From: Toxotes chatareus
Taxonomy: Eukaryota > Chordata > Actinopteri > Toxotidae
Length of the DNA: 64,000 nucleotides
Direction of reading: 5' to 3'
Assembly: GCA_016801885.1 (NCBI GenBank)
Contig: JAFBJY010000418.1
Coordinates: 18,673 to 82,672 of the forward strand
The notes below the pieces were generated by a model. It worked only from the letters and a program-made list of their open reading frames with translations. It ran no database searches and was not told where the DNA came from. Position numbers and translations under genes: made by a program. This document shows positions 13,155-23,500 of the stretch, in pieces; within the stretch, counting starts at the first letter, position 1; each line of letters begins with the position of its first letter.

Positions 13155-13892
13155 CTAAAACCCAACTAAAACCAATAAAGAATAAAAGAGGGAGTTTGGG
13201 AGACAAATTTCCCCTTTTTAAAAGCGTTGAGTTTTTCCCCATCATCTGTTCAGAGCTGAAGGGTTGAAAATTTGGGAAAAACCAAAACACAAAAAAATGC
13301 CCCTTTAAAATTTAAATATTACCGACAACATGCTGTTCCCTTAATAAAAAACATATATTTCAGCTTTTAAAACTTTTTCCAGTACCAGTGGTTCCATTTT
13401 CCAAACTAAAATTTGTTGACATTTGTTTCAGTTTCACTAAAAAATCCTAAAGTTTTGACAGAACAAAACATGTCGGGAAAAGTTTGGGGGGAAAAGTAAA
13501 AATGATTGAGAAAAAAGGGAAAAGGGAATTTTCACTTCAGAAACTTGGACTTTTTAACAAACACCCAAGTTGCCTAAATATCGTTACTTTGACTTTAGTC
13601 TCATCATTTTTAGTCGTGTTGGAAGAAGAAAAACTGAATATATATTTGTTGATGTATTGGAAAAAACTTGGATGGAAAAAAATAAGCTTTTTTTTTAAAT
13701 GAAGTTTTTGGAAACTGGGGTCAACATTGCTCTGCCACAGTCAGTGGACTAAACCACAGAAGAAAAAAACAGACTTTCCCAAATGAAGACCCCTCAGTGT
13801 GGATCAGTATAAATCAGTGTGATGTCTGCATTTTACTGTCAACCTTTCACATCATATTCACCCCAGCACACAAGTAAACAAGGAAGGTCTGA

Positions 13893-14057
13893 CCCCCAGG
13901 TCTCCAGTCCACAGTCGGGACCTGCAAAAAACCCACAGACCCTTTCCCCATTTAACCCCTCGGTCCCGGGTTGTCACTCAGGTCCAGGTGCCCTTAGATG
14001 GGGGGGTTGGGACTTGGGGCGGGGAGGCCGGGAGAAGCACAGCTGATCCCCGACAAC
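13893..14057 (-). CDS. NLRC3-like gene, LRR exon (second in gene order)
   Basis: Second copy of the LRR cassette on the minus strand, about 165 bases. The acceptor is CTGCAG at 14058-14063, and the exon opens with the same GTTGTC start and the ISCA-like block as the other LRR exons. The middle encodes an HLRAPGPE-like version of the HLRELDLS segment, and the end lies at the usual point before GTCAGACC. Inflated G and C runs break the frame, so the NNLQDSGVK block is not readable in one frame. I assign it from position, acceptor and length and by alignment with the neighbouring cassettes. Confidence 0.72.
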
Positions 14058-14333
14058 CTGCAGTACCAACCTGAATAAAGAAAAAAGTGTGATTTGGGGA
14101 GAAAAAGTTCCCAAAAAAAGGGGGGTGTTTCATCATCTGTTCAGAGCTGAAGAAGGTTGAGGCCAATTTTGGAAAAAAGGGAAACCCAAACACCTGAACC
14201 AACAGGATCCAGTTTAAAAACAGCCCAGATACAAAAAGTCAAACACACCCTTTCATTAATTTTCAGTCACTATAAACATCACAAATCATAAAGCAAAGAG
14301 GAAGAAACTTTTTTTCTGTCTCTCAGTCTGACC

Positions 14334-14499
14334 CAGAGTCTCCACCCCCATTTTTCGGGACTCTGCAGAAAACCCCGGGGGGATTCACCCCCTGAATCCT
14401 GCAGGCCCTAAAACACTCAGGCCCCGGGTCTCTCAGATGGGGGGGTTTGGGATTTCCCAGAGCGGGGCCAGAGAAGCACACCCGGGGACCCCCGACAAA
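14334..14499 (-). CDS. NLRC3-like gene, LRR exon (first in gene order)
   Basis: Third readable LRR cassette on the minus strand, about 166 bases. It follows an acceptor TGCAG at 14500-14504 and starts TTTGTC, like the other two. It shows the cassette order: an SCAS-like block, a HLRDPGPE block near 14420-14440, then the CAGGATTCAG stretch that encodes the LQDSG element, and an end at GACTCTG before GTCAGAC. Several homopolymer errors break the frame. With the other two exons it forms an array with 280-740 base introns, the normal layout of a fish NLR LRR region. Confidence 0.72.
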
Positions 14500-14504
14500 C
14501 TGCA

Positions 14505-17500
14505 CCCCCTTAACCTGAATAAAGGATAACAGTTTAAAGATGAAAATCATTGATAATCCAATCAGATATGCCCCAATCAATGAGTTTCTCTCTAACATGG
14601 AAAGAGGATTGTGTCCTTCTGTTGCGGGGGATTCATCATGTCAGCCTTCTAAAATCATCCACATGTCACCCCATTAAACACACCTGTTCATGCCCCAACA
14701 CACATTAATCAGTCAGGTCGGGTCATTGAGGATCAATATATTTAGTAGCTCAGTGGGTTTTGTGCAGTTAAAATGAGAAGCCCAAATTTTCTGGCTGGAT
14801 CTAAAGAAACAGTCAGATGTCAGATGCAGATTAAATGAGTTGGGGGTTTCCCTTTTAACCTAAAATTTACAGTTCTTTTTGGAAATTCCAGCCTTTTTAA
14901 AACACGATTTGATTTGTGTTCATCATCATCCCCTTATGATTTTAAACCGGTGAAAAAACCTGTTTGTTGAAGAGCTCTGCACCTGGGGCAGGTAGAAATG
15001 AGAGCTGTAGCAGAAGACCCGGGGTTTTTTGCTGCATTTTGATCTTCATGGGTGGGGTCTTTTACTGACATGTATCTGACCCCGAAACCCACTGTTGCAC
15101 TGTCTTCTGTAATAAGTCCTGGGGGTGGTTCTGCCCTTTTGCCCTAACGCCCAGTCATGGGGCTGTTTTTGTCAGGGGAATCTGCTCTTTGGGAAAACTC
15201 TCTTACGGGAAATTGTTGCTCAGAGAAAAAAGACCCCCCGCTGAGCTTGTCCTCACCAGTTTGGTATCATAGGCTGGTGGGGGAAAGGGAAAGGTTAAAC
15301 ACATTTTATCATGTCCCCAAATTAAAAGCCCTATTTCCGGGATCCACAAGCTTCATTCAACTCAACGGGGCCCCCGGGAGCAAAAAGGGGTTTTTCATTC
15401 ATAACAGAGTTTTAAAAACCTTTCCTAAACCTGTCACCCAAAAGGGATTCTTCATTCCTCCATGTTTCATTTCTAGAGATTCAACAGTCAGATGATTTTT
15501 TTAAATAAAGGGGTTTGTTGGGAAACACCCTTTTCACTTTCTATTCAGTTTACCTGCTCTAAACCCCCAAACCTTTTTTTTGGTCTAAAGGCCCCTTTCT
15601 TTTGAAAGTCAAAACAGAGCCCTTTTTCTCCTCTCCAGAAGCTCCAGAAGAATTCATGTCCCCACACACCCCCTACAGCCCCCAATTTCACGGGACTGAT
15701 GGACCACAAACACATCCCCGGGAAGCTAAAAAATTTCCCTGTCCAAATGCCCCCCATCATGACCCCTGCCCCCTGTCCCCCTTTAAAAAACCCTGCTCAA
15801 GTTTTTTGATTTTTATTTGGGGGCCATGGAAAACCTTTTGGGAAAACTGAGAACTCTGATCTGACCCCATTTGCTATCAGGGGGCCGCCCATTAGAAAAA
15901 AACCCAATTTTCTTCCAGGATTTTTCCCCTTGACCCAGGGTTAATTTTTCCAGTTGAGGTTTTTCAGTAAAGTGAACGGGGCTGTTTTAAAAAGGTCTCT
16001 TTTTGACTACCTCATTTTTAAAAAGGGTAAAATTTTTGGGCGGGGCAACAATAATATTTTACCAAAAAAAAATCAAAATAAAACAAGGGAACCCCAATAA
16101 GGTTGAATTTTTTAAATAGGGAAAGGAGGGAAATTTTTTAAAAATTTGGGGTGGGAGAGGGAAAATAAATGGGTTTTTTGGAAAACACAAAACGGTTTCG
16201 GGAAGTTTTTTAAAAAAACAATGAAAAACCCAAAAAAAAAGGTTTAATTCCCCCTTTCTTTTTTGATTAAAATCAAAGGGGTCTTTTTCTTTTAGGAAAG
16301 GAAATAAAAAATTTTGATTGGGAAAAATTTTCACATAATTTTTTTAAGGTTTATATTTATTTTTAAAATCAACCCCTGCTTTAAATAGTGGAAAAAAGGG
16401 AAAAAACATTTCCCTATTTTAAAAAAACGGGCCCAAAATTAAAAGGAAACCCCCAAAAACCGGGGTTTGTTCCGACAAAAAACCCCACATTTCTAAAAGA
16501 AACCCTTTTAATTCCATTTTAACATTTAAATAGATAATTTTTTTGGGAAATAAAAGGTTCATTTAAAAATTGGGCCAGGGTTTTAACTTTCGTTTCACGG
16601 GGTTTATAAAAAAAAATAACCGCTAACCCGGGCCAAAGGGTTGGCTTTCCCAGAACCCCGGGTTTTAAAAACCCAAAGGAAAAAAAAACCTTTGGGCCTG
16701 TCCAAGTGGCCAGAAGGGAAGTTTATGGGACAAACGATTTTGGGCCGGCAGCCGCCAACCCACAAAATTAAAGGCAAAAAAAAACCCCCCGTTAATATTT
16801 GAATAATAAATTGTTAAAATGAACTCCAAATTAAAACCTCCCCAAAAATGTCCATCCCCGACGGGTTTTTTTCCCAAGGAAATTATTGCTTTTTCCCTCC
16901 CGTTAAATTTTTTTTGATTAAAACTTGGCTATAAAAAAAAATAAACATTTTTGTTTTTATATTTTTTACCCGATTTTGGGTAAGTTGCAAGGGCTTTAGT
17001 TCCCCGGCAAAAACCCTTTTCCTTTCCTTTGTGACTGTTTTGCCGGCCTTTAAAAATAATTTCCCCCGGGGGAAAATAAATTTTTAACCCTTCATTATCA
17101 AATTTCTACCCTTTTAAACCCAGTTTTTTAAAATTTTGTCCAAAATTTTAAAACCCCTTCCAATTAAAATTACCCAAATTTAGAAAAGGCCCAATTTTTT
17201 TAAAAAATAAAATGGAACCCACCGGGGAAAGAAAGGTTTTTTTTTAACAAAATTATTTAAAATTATTCTTCCCCCCTGTTATTTTTTGCCTTCTTGGGAA
17301 AATTCTTCCTTTCAACGGGAAATAAAGGGTCCCCATCTCATTATCTAAAAAAAGACTAAAGGTTTTTTGAATCCCACCCTTGTTTTTTACCAGGTCCAGG
17401 TATCTAAATTTTTAGAGGACGGGGAAAGGCGAGAATAGGACAAATTCAAATTTCTCTCTGAGAGGTTACCCTGCTAAATTTGAAAAAGGAAACAATGAAA

Positions 17501-17640
17501 AAAAAGTCAAATAACATTTTGTGTTAAAAGGACAATCAAAGGAACAAAACCCCAGTTTGTTCTGCAGCTCAAAACAAACTAACGGGCCTGTTTTTAAAAA
17601 ACGGGGCCCAACATCAAACAAGATTTGTTGGGGAAGCGAA
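14505..17640 (-). other. Intron-like region of the NLRC3-like gene, nothing else recognised
   Basis: The stretch lies between the first readable LRR exon and the FISNA-NACHT exon. No further LRR cassette could be recognised. From about 16000 to 17500 the sequence is strongly homopolymer-damaged, so an exon could be hidden there. Confidence 0.5.
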
Positions 17641-17755
17641 ATATCAGCTTTTTATCCCCCTTTCAACCAATGAGGAGTTTCTCCCGGGTGATCATTTTTC
17701 ATTGGCTCTGATTCTCAACAAGTTGGAGAAAATGACAGAAATTGGACACATTAAA
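17641..17755 (-). repeat. Segment repeated in inverted orientation at 46812-46937
   Basis: The segment with AACCAATGAGGAGTTTCT and CATTGGCTCTGATT is the reverse complement of the segment at 46812-46937, with one small internal deletion (about 18 bases) here. It lies in the intron just after the FISNA-NACHT exon. In the reading direction of the NLR gene it matches the plus strand at 46.8 kb. Confidence 0.75.
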
Positions 17756-17894
17756 GTAAAAAAAGGGGCCAGACAAGGCTGTAAAAATTTTGGGAATCAG
17801 ACATTTTTTTTTTCTTCAGGCCCCAAAACACATTGACTTTAAAATATAAAAAGGATACAAAACAGTCAATGACTGAAAAATGATTCTGTTTTTT

Positions 17895-18260
17895 CTATAT
17901 TAAATTTTAATTTCAATTTGATTGAATTTTTTTATAGCCCTTCCAATCAAAATTGTCTCAAAGCGCTTTACAGAGCACTTAAGGTGACAGTGGAAAAAAA
18001 AACCCTCCTTTTGATGGCGGGACTGGGTGAAAGGGGGGAAAAAGGAGGAAGACAGGACAGCTGGGAATAAAGAGAGGAGGAGAAGGACAGGGAAGATATA
18101 AACATGACAATGTTAGAGGGTAAACAATCAGATTACAGAAAAAAGAGTGGATATTTTGGGCCCCAGCAGATTCGTTATGATAAAAAACAGAGCACAGAAG
18201 AAAAAAAGTTTGTCATGTTTGGGAATTATTTACTTACATCTATACTGATGTAAACCTGCT
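17895..18260 (-). mobile_element. L2-group LINE 3' end, inside the NLR intron
   Basis: The sequence with TCAAAATTGTCTCAAAGCGC and the downstream GGACAGCT and AGATTACAG landmarks matches 46945-47375 base by base over several hundred bases, apart from homopolymer errors. That region is the 3' end of a minus-strand L2 element, so this copy is also on the minus strand, the same strand as the host gene. No coding part is present. Confidence 0.75.
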
Positions 18261-18446
18261 CAAATTAAAAGGAGATTTTGGCTCTTTAATGTAGGATCCA
18301 TTTTTTTAATTCAGATTCAATGTGGGCTCAAAAGCTCAAGATGATAAAAAGGAAAATTAAAAAAGGGAGGGGAAATTTTATTTTCCCCTCCCAATAAAAT
18401 AAAGTCTTTATAAATGATGAATAAATCCCCCCATCTATACACTTAC

Positions 18447-20165
18447 AGAGCTTTGTTAGGGGCTTTGACACTGGCAGCAGCGAAGAGCCTTCTGAAGAAT
18501 TTTTAAAGGTTAAACAAAATCCAGATCTTTTTTTTGATGACAGTAAGATGAAAAACCCAAAGAGCTGACCACTGAGCGGGGGAGACAGTTCATCTGGGGG
18601 AGGCGCCCTGAACTCGGGGTTTTTGGATCTGCCCAAATTGAGAAACCCACCCAGTTCTTTCCAGACAGTGGGGAAAAGGTTGATGCTTTGCTTTTGCAGG
18701 GGTTCTTTTAATCTTCTTCTTGATGTATTGGACTGTTTGCTGATTGGCCCGTGAGCCACTTTTCGTGTCCGAAACCCTTGGGGGGAGTCTGGGCTGGTCT
18801 GCAGGAAAGACCCAGGAGGAAAGGGGGGAACCCCGGGGGGTCCCTTTGGACTCTGTGGGCCTTTTCCACAGCCCTCTGGGGGAAACTGTGTTGGGTCAGG
18901 TTTGTCTCTAAAAAATTTAGACCACCCGGGGGGTTATTTTTTTCCCGAAAGAATTGACTCCCGACTTGTTTAAGGTCAGATGGACATGGGGCAGCCAGAA
19001 ACCCTGAAGACCAGATGGAATAAACAGAAAACCTAGTCCTGGTAAGGGCCCTTTTCCTTTTTAAAAACCTTTTGAACACTCCCCGAGTCACTTTAGGGGT
19101 GCCCCTGATATCGATCCCCTCTGTCAGGCCCCCTTCAGAAGATCAGGTTTTCCTTTTTGCAGCTGCTCAAAAACCAGTTTTCCCCGGGCTCAATCATCTT
19201 TCCTGGTCTTGGGCTCCAGTGTGGATCTGTCTCACTCTTCCCCATACTTAACATTCTTCAGTTTGGGGCCGAAACCACCAGGAATGGATTAAAAACTCAG
19301 TTTGGGGTCTTGGGGGCCCTCCTCCCCCTCTGGACAACAAATCCTCCAGAAATGTAGCAGGATCCAGCAGAAGGAAACCGGGGGTGTCCCCGATGTGGGG
19401 GGCTTTCCCTAAATCTTGATGTAGGGGATGATCCTTCTGGCCTGCTCCTCCTTCCCCTGAACCTCTTCCCAAATACCCCCCCTTCTTGGGGCAGTGAACC
19501 CCCCACCTCTGTCCCATGTCAACACACCCGGGGGGGATCCCCGATTACGTTGGTGTGTGGTTATCCAGAGGCAGACAGGGGAAAACAGCCCCCAAAGAGG
19601 GTTTTTCAGCAGCACATCCACTGGGGGGTTTGGGCTCTGTAACATCAGTCAGGGTCTCAGGTTTTAGTCCAGGAAATAACCTCATCCAGACCCGATGAAA
19701 GAACCCGGACCCTTCAAAACCGAAGTCCTGCTTCTTTGGGTTTTAAAAGGGAAAGAGAAAAGTTCCCCCGCTGAACTTTTTCTTTCAAAAATTCAGCCCC
19801 CTGAACGTAATGGGAAATGTGGAAAGTAAATTCCCGGTTGGTTTTGTTTTAGGTTTAGAGTCAAAATTTTGTGTTAAGACTGTTTTCCCAATCCAAACCC
19901 CCTTTTTCATCACTGTTCTAATTTCCGTCTCTTCCAGGTGAGGCTTTAAAATTTTCTTCTTGGGTTGATGCTTGTTTCTGGTCTGGCGGCCCTGGGTGCT
20001 GTTTCAATCTGTCTTTATCAAGGTTTATCAACCTCTCCCGTCCCCCCCTCTGGTGTAGAGCTCTTGGAGATCAAATTTAGAAGGGGGGTTTCCCTGCTTT
20101 AAAATCCCCCAAAAACACACTGGGAAAAATTTTTTAGAGAAAATTTGTTCCTTCCGAAAAAAAAA
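18447..20165 (-). CDS. NLRC3-like FISNA-NACHT exon
   Basis: The large central exon of a fish NLRC3-like receptor: a cytosolic NTP-binding oligomerisation module. In reading order on the minus strand: FISNA with QCVFGGF, KAGKP and LQELYTRGG near 20040-20140; ENFKASPGRD near 19940-19970; Walker A as WIGKTVLTQNF with GKT at 19881-19889; LKEKKFS near 19780; Walker B with GLDE at 19681-19692; SNPPVDVLLKN then LWITT near 19560-19640; EEQARRII near 19430; TATFLEDLL near 19350; and a C-terminal segment SINLFPTVWKEL, LSPPLSGQLFGFFILLSSKK and SEGSSLLPVSK near 18470-18700. The exon ends at a donor GTAAGTG at 18440-18446. About 1.7 kb matches the usual size. Many frameshifts sit at homopolymers, so I cannot tell a live gene from a pseudogene. 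The precise 5' end near 20165 is uncertain. Confidence 0.88.
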
Positions 20166-20282
20166 TTCCCGAATGAACAAACAAAAACAACATCAGTGAC
20201 TGTTCATGGGAAAAGACATTTTCATCCCAAAAAACACACATGAACTTTTTATTCCCTCCCTGTCTTGGGGACGGTAGGGGTC

Positions 20283-20546
20283 TCATTTGTCCATCATGTT
20301 GAATCTTTTGAAATCCTTTCCTTTCTGTGTGCAGAAGCCCGCCAGCACCCCCTGCTTCATTCTCCTCAGGAAGTTCCCCCCGGGTCTTCCAAAACCCTCT
20401 GCTGCTCCCCCCCTCTGCTCTTGATCCTCAAAGTTTAAAAACTTCCTATCCCCCCCTCTGACTCTCTGAGTTTTGGGGAATCTGGGTAAACCCTGGGCTT
20501 CTTCATTTCCCTTTTTCACAAAAGTAACAATGTTCTCCTCCAACAG
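20283..20546 (-). CDS. NLRC3-like gene, exon before FISNA
   Basis: The small exon that precedes FISNA in fish NLRC3-like genes. It starts after an acceptor CCAG at 20547-20550 and reads LLEENIVTFVKK, then ends with EDQEQRGG and FLRRMKQGVLAGF. Known family members have LLEENIVTFVK near the start and FLRRMKQEELADCLQ at the end, so the identification rests on both ends matching. The function of this linker is not established. The exact donor is not readable; the frame continues past the expected end. The 5'-most exons of the gene, usually carrying short SMKSD-type repeats, were not found upstream. Confidence 0.8.
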   Translation of the reverse strand: MLEENIVTFVKKGNEEAQGLPRFPKTQRVRGGDRKFLNFEDQEQRGGAAEGFGRPGGNFLRRMKQGVLAGFCTQKGKDFKRFNMMDK

Positions 20547-20549
20547 CTG

Positions 20550-23500
20550 GAACCAAAAAAACTAAAGGGAAACAATCCCAAAATAAAACCATGGAGCCAA
20601 ACATTAGATCCCTGTTGGACAACCCCCCAAAAAACTCTTTAAAAAATGCTGGTTTGGGGAGACTGAGCACTGGGAAAATTTTGAAAAAAACCCGGGCCCT
20701 CCCGGGGGAACTAAGAATTAAACTCTATTTTTTGCAGCATCTGTGGGTTTTTTGCTTTAAACAAACAACAGCTGCTTTTTTGTTCTGTTGGGGCTGTCCA
20801 AATTAAAGCAAAAACTACTTGGGTGACATTCTCAATGAAGGGGGAAACAAGCAATTTTAAATTTTATGACCCAAGTCATCACAACATTCCCTTTTTAAAA
20901 AGATGAGTTTTGGGGCTCACACTGGGTTTTACAGGGAAATTTTCACCTCTGCTACAGGACACTAAACACAAACACTGGAACTGGATAGGTGCTGGAGGTT
21001 AAAGGGGGGTTTTAAATTCTGATGTGAATGACACATATAAGAACATAAAACGGTTTTTCTTGAAAAAGAAACATCCTTTCCACTAAAAACCTGTGTTTTA
21101 ACCCGTTATTTCATATACTGTGTCATTCATGGAAAAACCCGGGGACAAAACAAAACATCTTTCATAAAAAAGTTATACAGGACAGCTGTCTGATACATTT
21201 TAAACTCATGCAGCCACTTCTTTGGGGGAGGGTCCTTTTAAAAATGGGTTTATGCTTTACCTGTCCTCTTTCATGGGCCAAAAGCTGGGCCCAGGTCCCT
21301 GTTCAGGTCCAGGCCAGCAAGTCTTTTGTGCTGTTTCTCTGGCCTTCAAAAACAAACACACAGAGCTTTGAGGTGAATAATGATGGCGTTGTAGCAGGAT
21401 GAGATGTTTGTTTCCCCCCGGGGCGCCGTTTTGTTCACCTAGTCCCGTTGGGTTTTTCACCGCATGAGGGCACTTTTATAAAAAGTGTTTTGGGGGCCCT
21501 CTGACCCTCTCTTTTTCCTGGGTCGGGCCCGCTTCCCCGGTTGCCCTTCTTCCCCTCACCGTCGTTTGGCGCAGACGCCGGACGGCCGGTCTTTCACCGA
21601 CGTGCGCGGCGTGGGGTTTTTCCCCCGGCCGCAAAAAGCCGCAGGTTGCCGTTTGCCTCCACTCGTGCTGAAGAGCACCCTTTTCCCTTCCCCCTCCCGT
21701 AAGATGATCACCGTAACCTCATCGGCACGCGCGGGTTGTTTTGGGGATTTAAGGAGTATTTGTAACCGGCTTTAAACCTTTTTTCCGTTTTATCCCCAGG
21801 GACTCATTTGCCCTGCCTTGTCCTGTCTGGTCGGAGCAGGAAACACCGCTGCTTTTCTGTGCTTTGCTGTGCTTGGGTTGTCCTGTCTTACTGGGGTTTT
21901 TTTTCCCCTTTCCCCTTTGGGTTGCCGGGCCTTTTAAAGGGCCCGGGGTTGCTGCCGGGGGCTGCGCAGGGACAACCAATTTCCCCCCGACGTGGATATT
22001 GAATAGGCAGTTTGTCCCTTTTGGGCCTGGGCTTTTTTAAAACAAAGCACGCTGGGTTGCTCCTCCCTTTAAATTTCCCCCTTTCCTTTTCTGAATTTAG
22101 TTAGAATGGGTTTTGGGAAATTTTTTGAAATTTTTTTTTCCTTATAGCTTTTTTTTTGGGGTTGAAAAGGGTTTTTTTATTAAATATCCGGAAATTAGGT
22201 CCTGGGGGTGCTTTTTCCCCCCTTTTTTTTTTTTTTTTCCTTTTTTTCTTGTTTGATCTTTTAAATTTTGGTTTTAATTTCCCCGATATTCAGTTTTTGG
22301 TTTTTTTTTTTCCCTTAATTTATTTTCTTTGTTTTTCACAAGAATTTTAGTTATGTTTTATTGGGGCTTTGATTAATCCAAATTGATTTATTGTTTCTTT
22401 TCTTTTTTTTTGTTTTTTATTGGGTTTTTTTTTTTTTTTCTTGTGGGGAGGGGTCATTTTACTTTTGTCCCCTTTTTAGTGGCGAAGCTAAAGGGGGGGC
22501 GGTCGTGGGCCGGGGGGTGGTTTCCCCTTTTTTCCTGTCGTTGGGCCCCCCTTGGGCCCGGGGTTTTTTTAAGTGTGTGTGATGTGTGGCTGGGGTGATA
22601 ATTTTTTTTGTATTTTGGGATCCCCACCTTTCCCCAGCTGGCCCCCCGGGAAGCCTCCCCCTGATAGGGTCTCCCCCCCTTTTTGTCCCTTTCAAAAAAG
22701 TGTTTTATAGTATTTTTTAAAACTCTGTGTATGTTGTGTGAAAGGGGGTTTTTAAAGTTTTTTGCCAGGGTGTCAACTATTTTGAATAAAGGATATTGAT
22801 TATTGTTTTTCAATTCTGGGCCCGTTTTAAAACCAACCTGGGGGCCTTAAAAACGTACAATTGTCTAAAAATATTTTTGGGTTAAAAATTTCCCAAAGGG
22901 GGGGTTGTCCCGGCTTATAGGTTGTTCCAAAATTGGGGGGTTGCAGTGCTCATACTATTTTGCCACCCCCCCCTTTTTTATCCCCTTATTTCTTCCCCCC
23001 TTGGGTGCCACACCCCAGGGTGTGAGTGCTGAGCCTGACATGGAGAAAACATGGAAGGGGGATCCTCATCTCACCTCCGGTTTTTTTCTGGGTCTCATGG
23101 TCCCCACACAGACTGCTTTTTGGGGGGGGCCCCCCCCTGTCCTCAACTGATTTTTTTTATGCTGAATTCAACCACATCGCTCACACACACTTTTTTACCT
23201 TCATCTGGGGAGAAAACACAAATCATTCATTAAAAATCAGCTGAACTGAACCCTGACACTAAAAAAAAAAATGATAAAAAAGGGTTTTATAAAAAAATAA
23301 ACCTCTCATTTTTGGTTTTGTCAGTGTGAAAAAAAAGTCAAATTTTTAAAAGTATAAACGTTTTGGGGCCCCTTTTTTTCAAACCACTTACAATTTTCCA
23401 AAAACAATTTGTTTTTCAATGATAGTCCCAAGATATTTGTAAGACTGCCCTACTCAATGGTCTGACCCTTTTTACTTACCTTTGGGGCCTTTGGGGGTTT

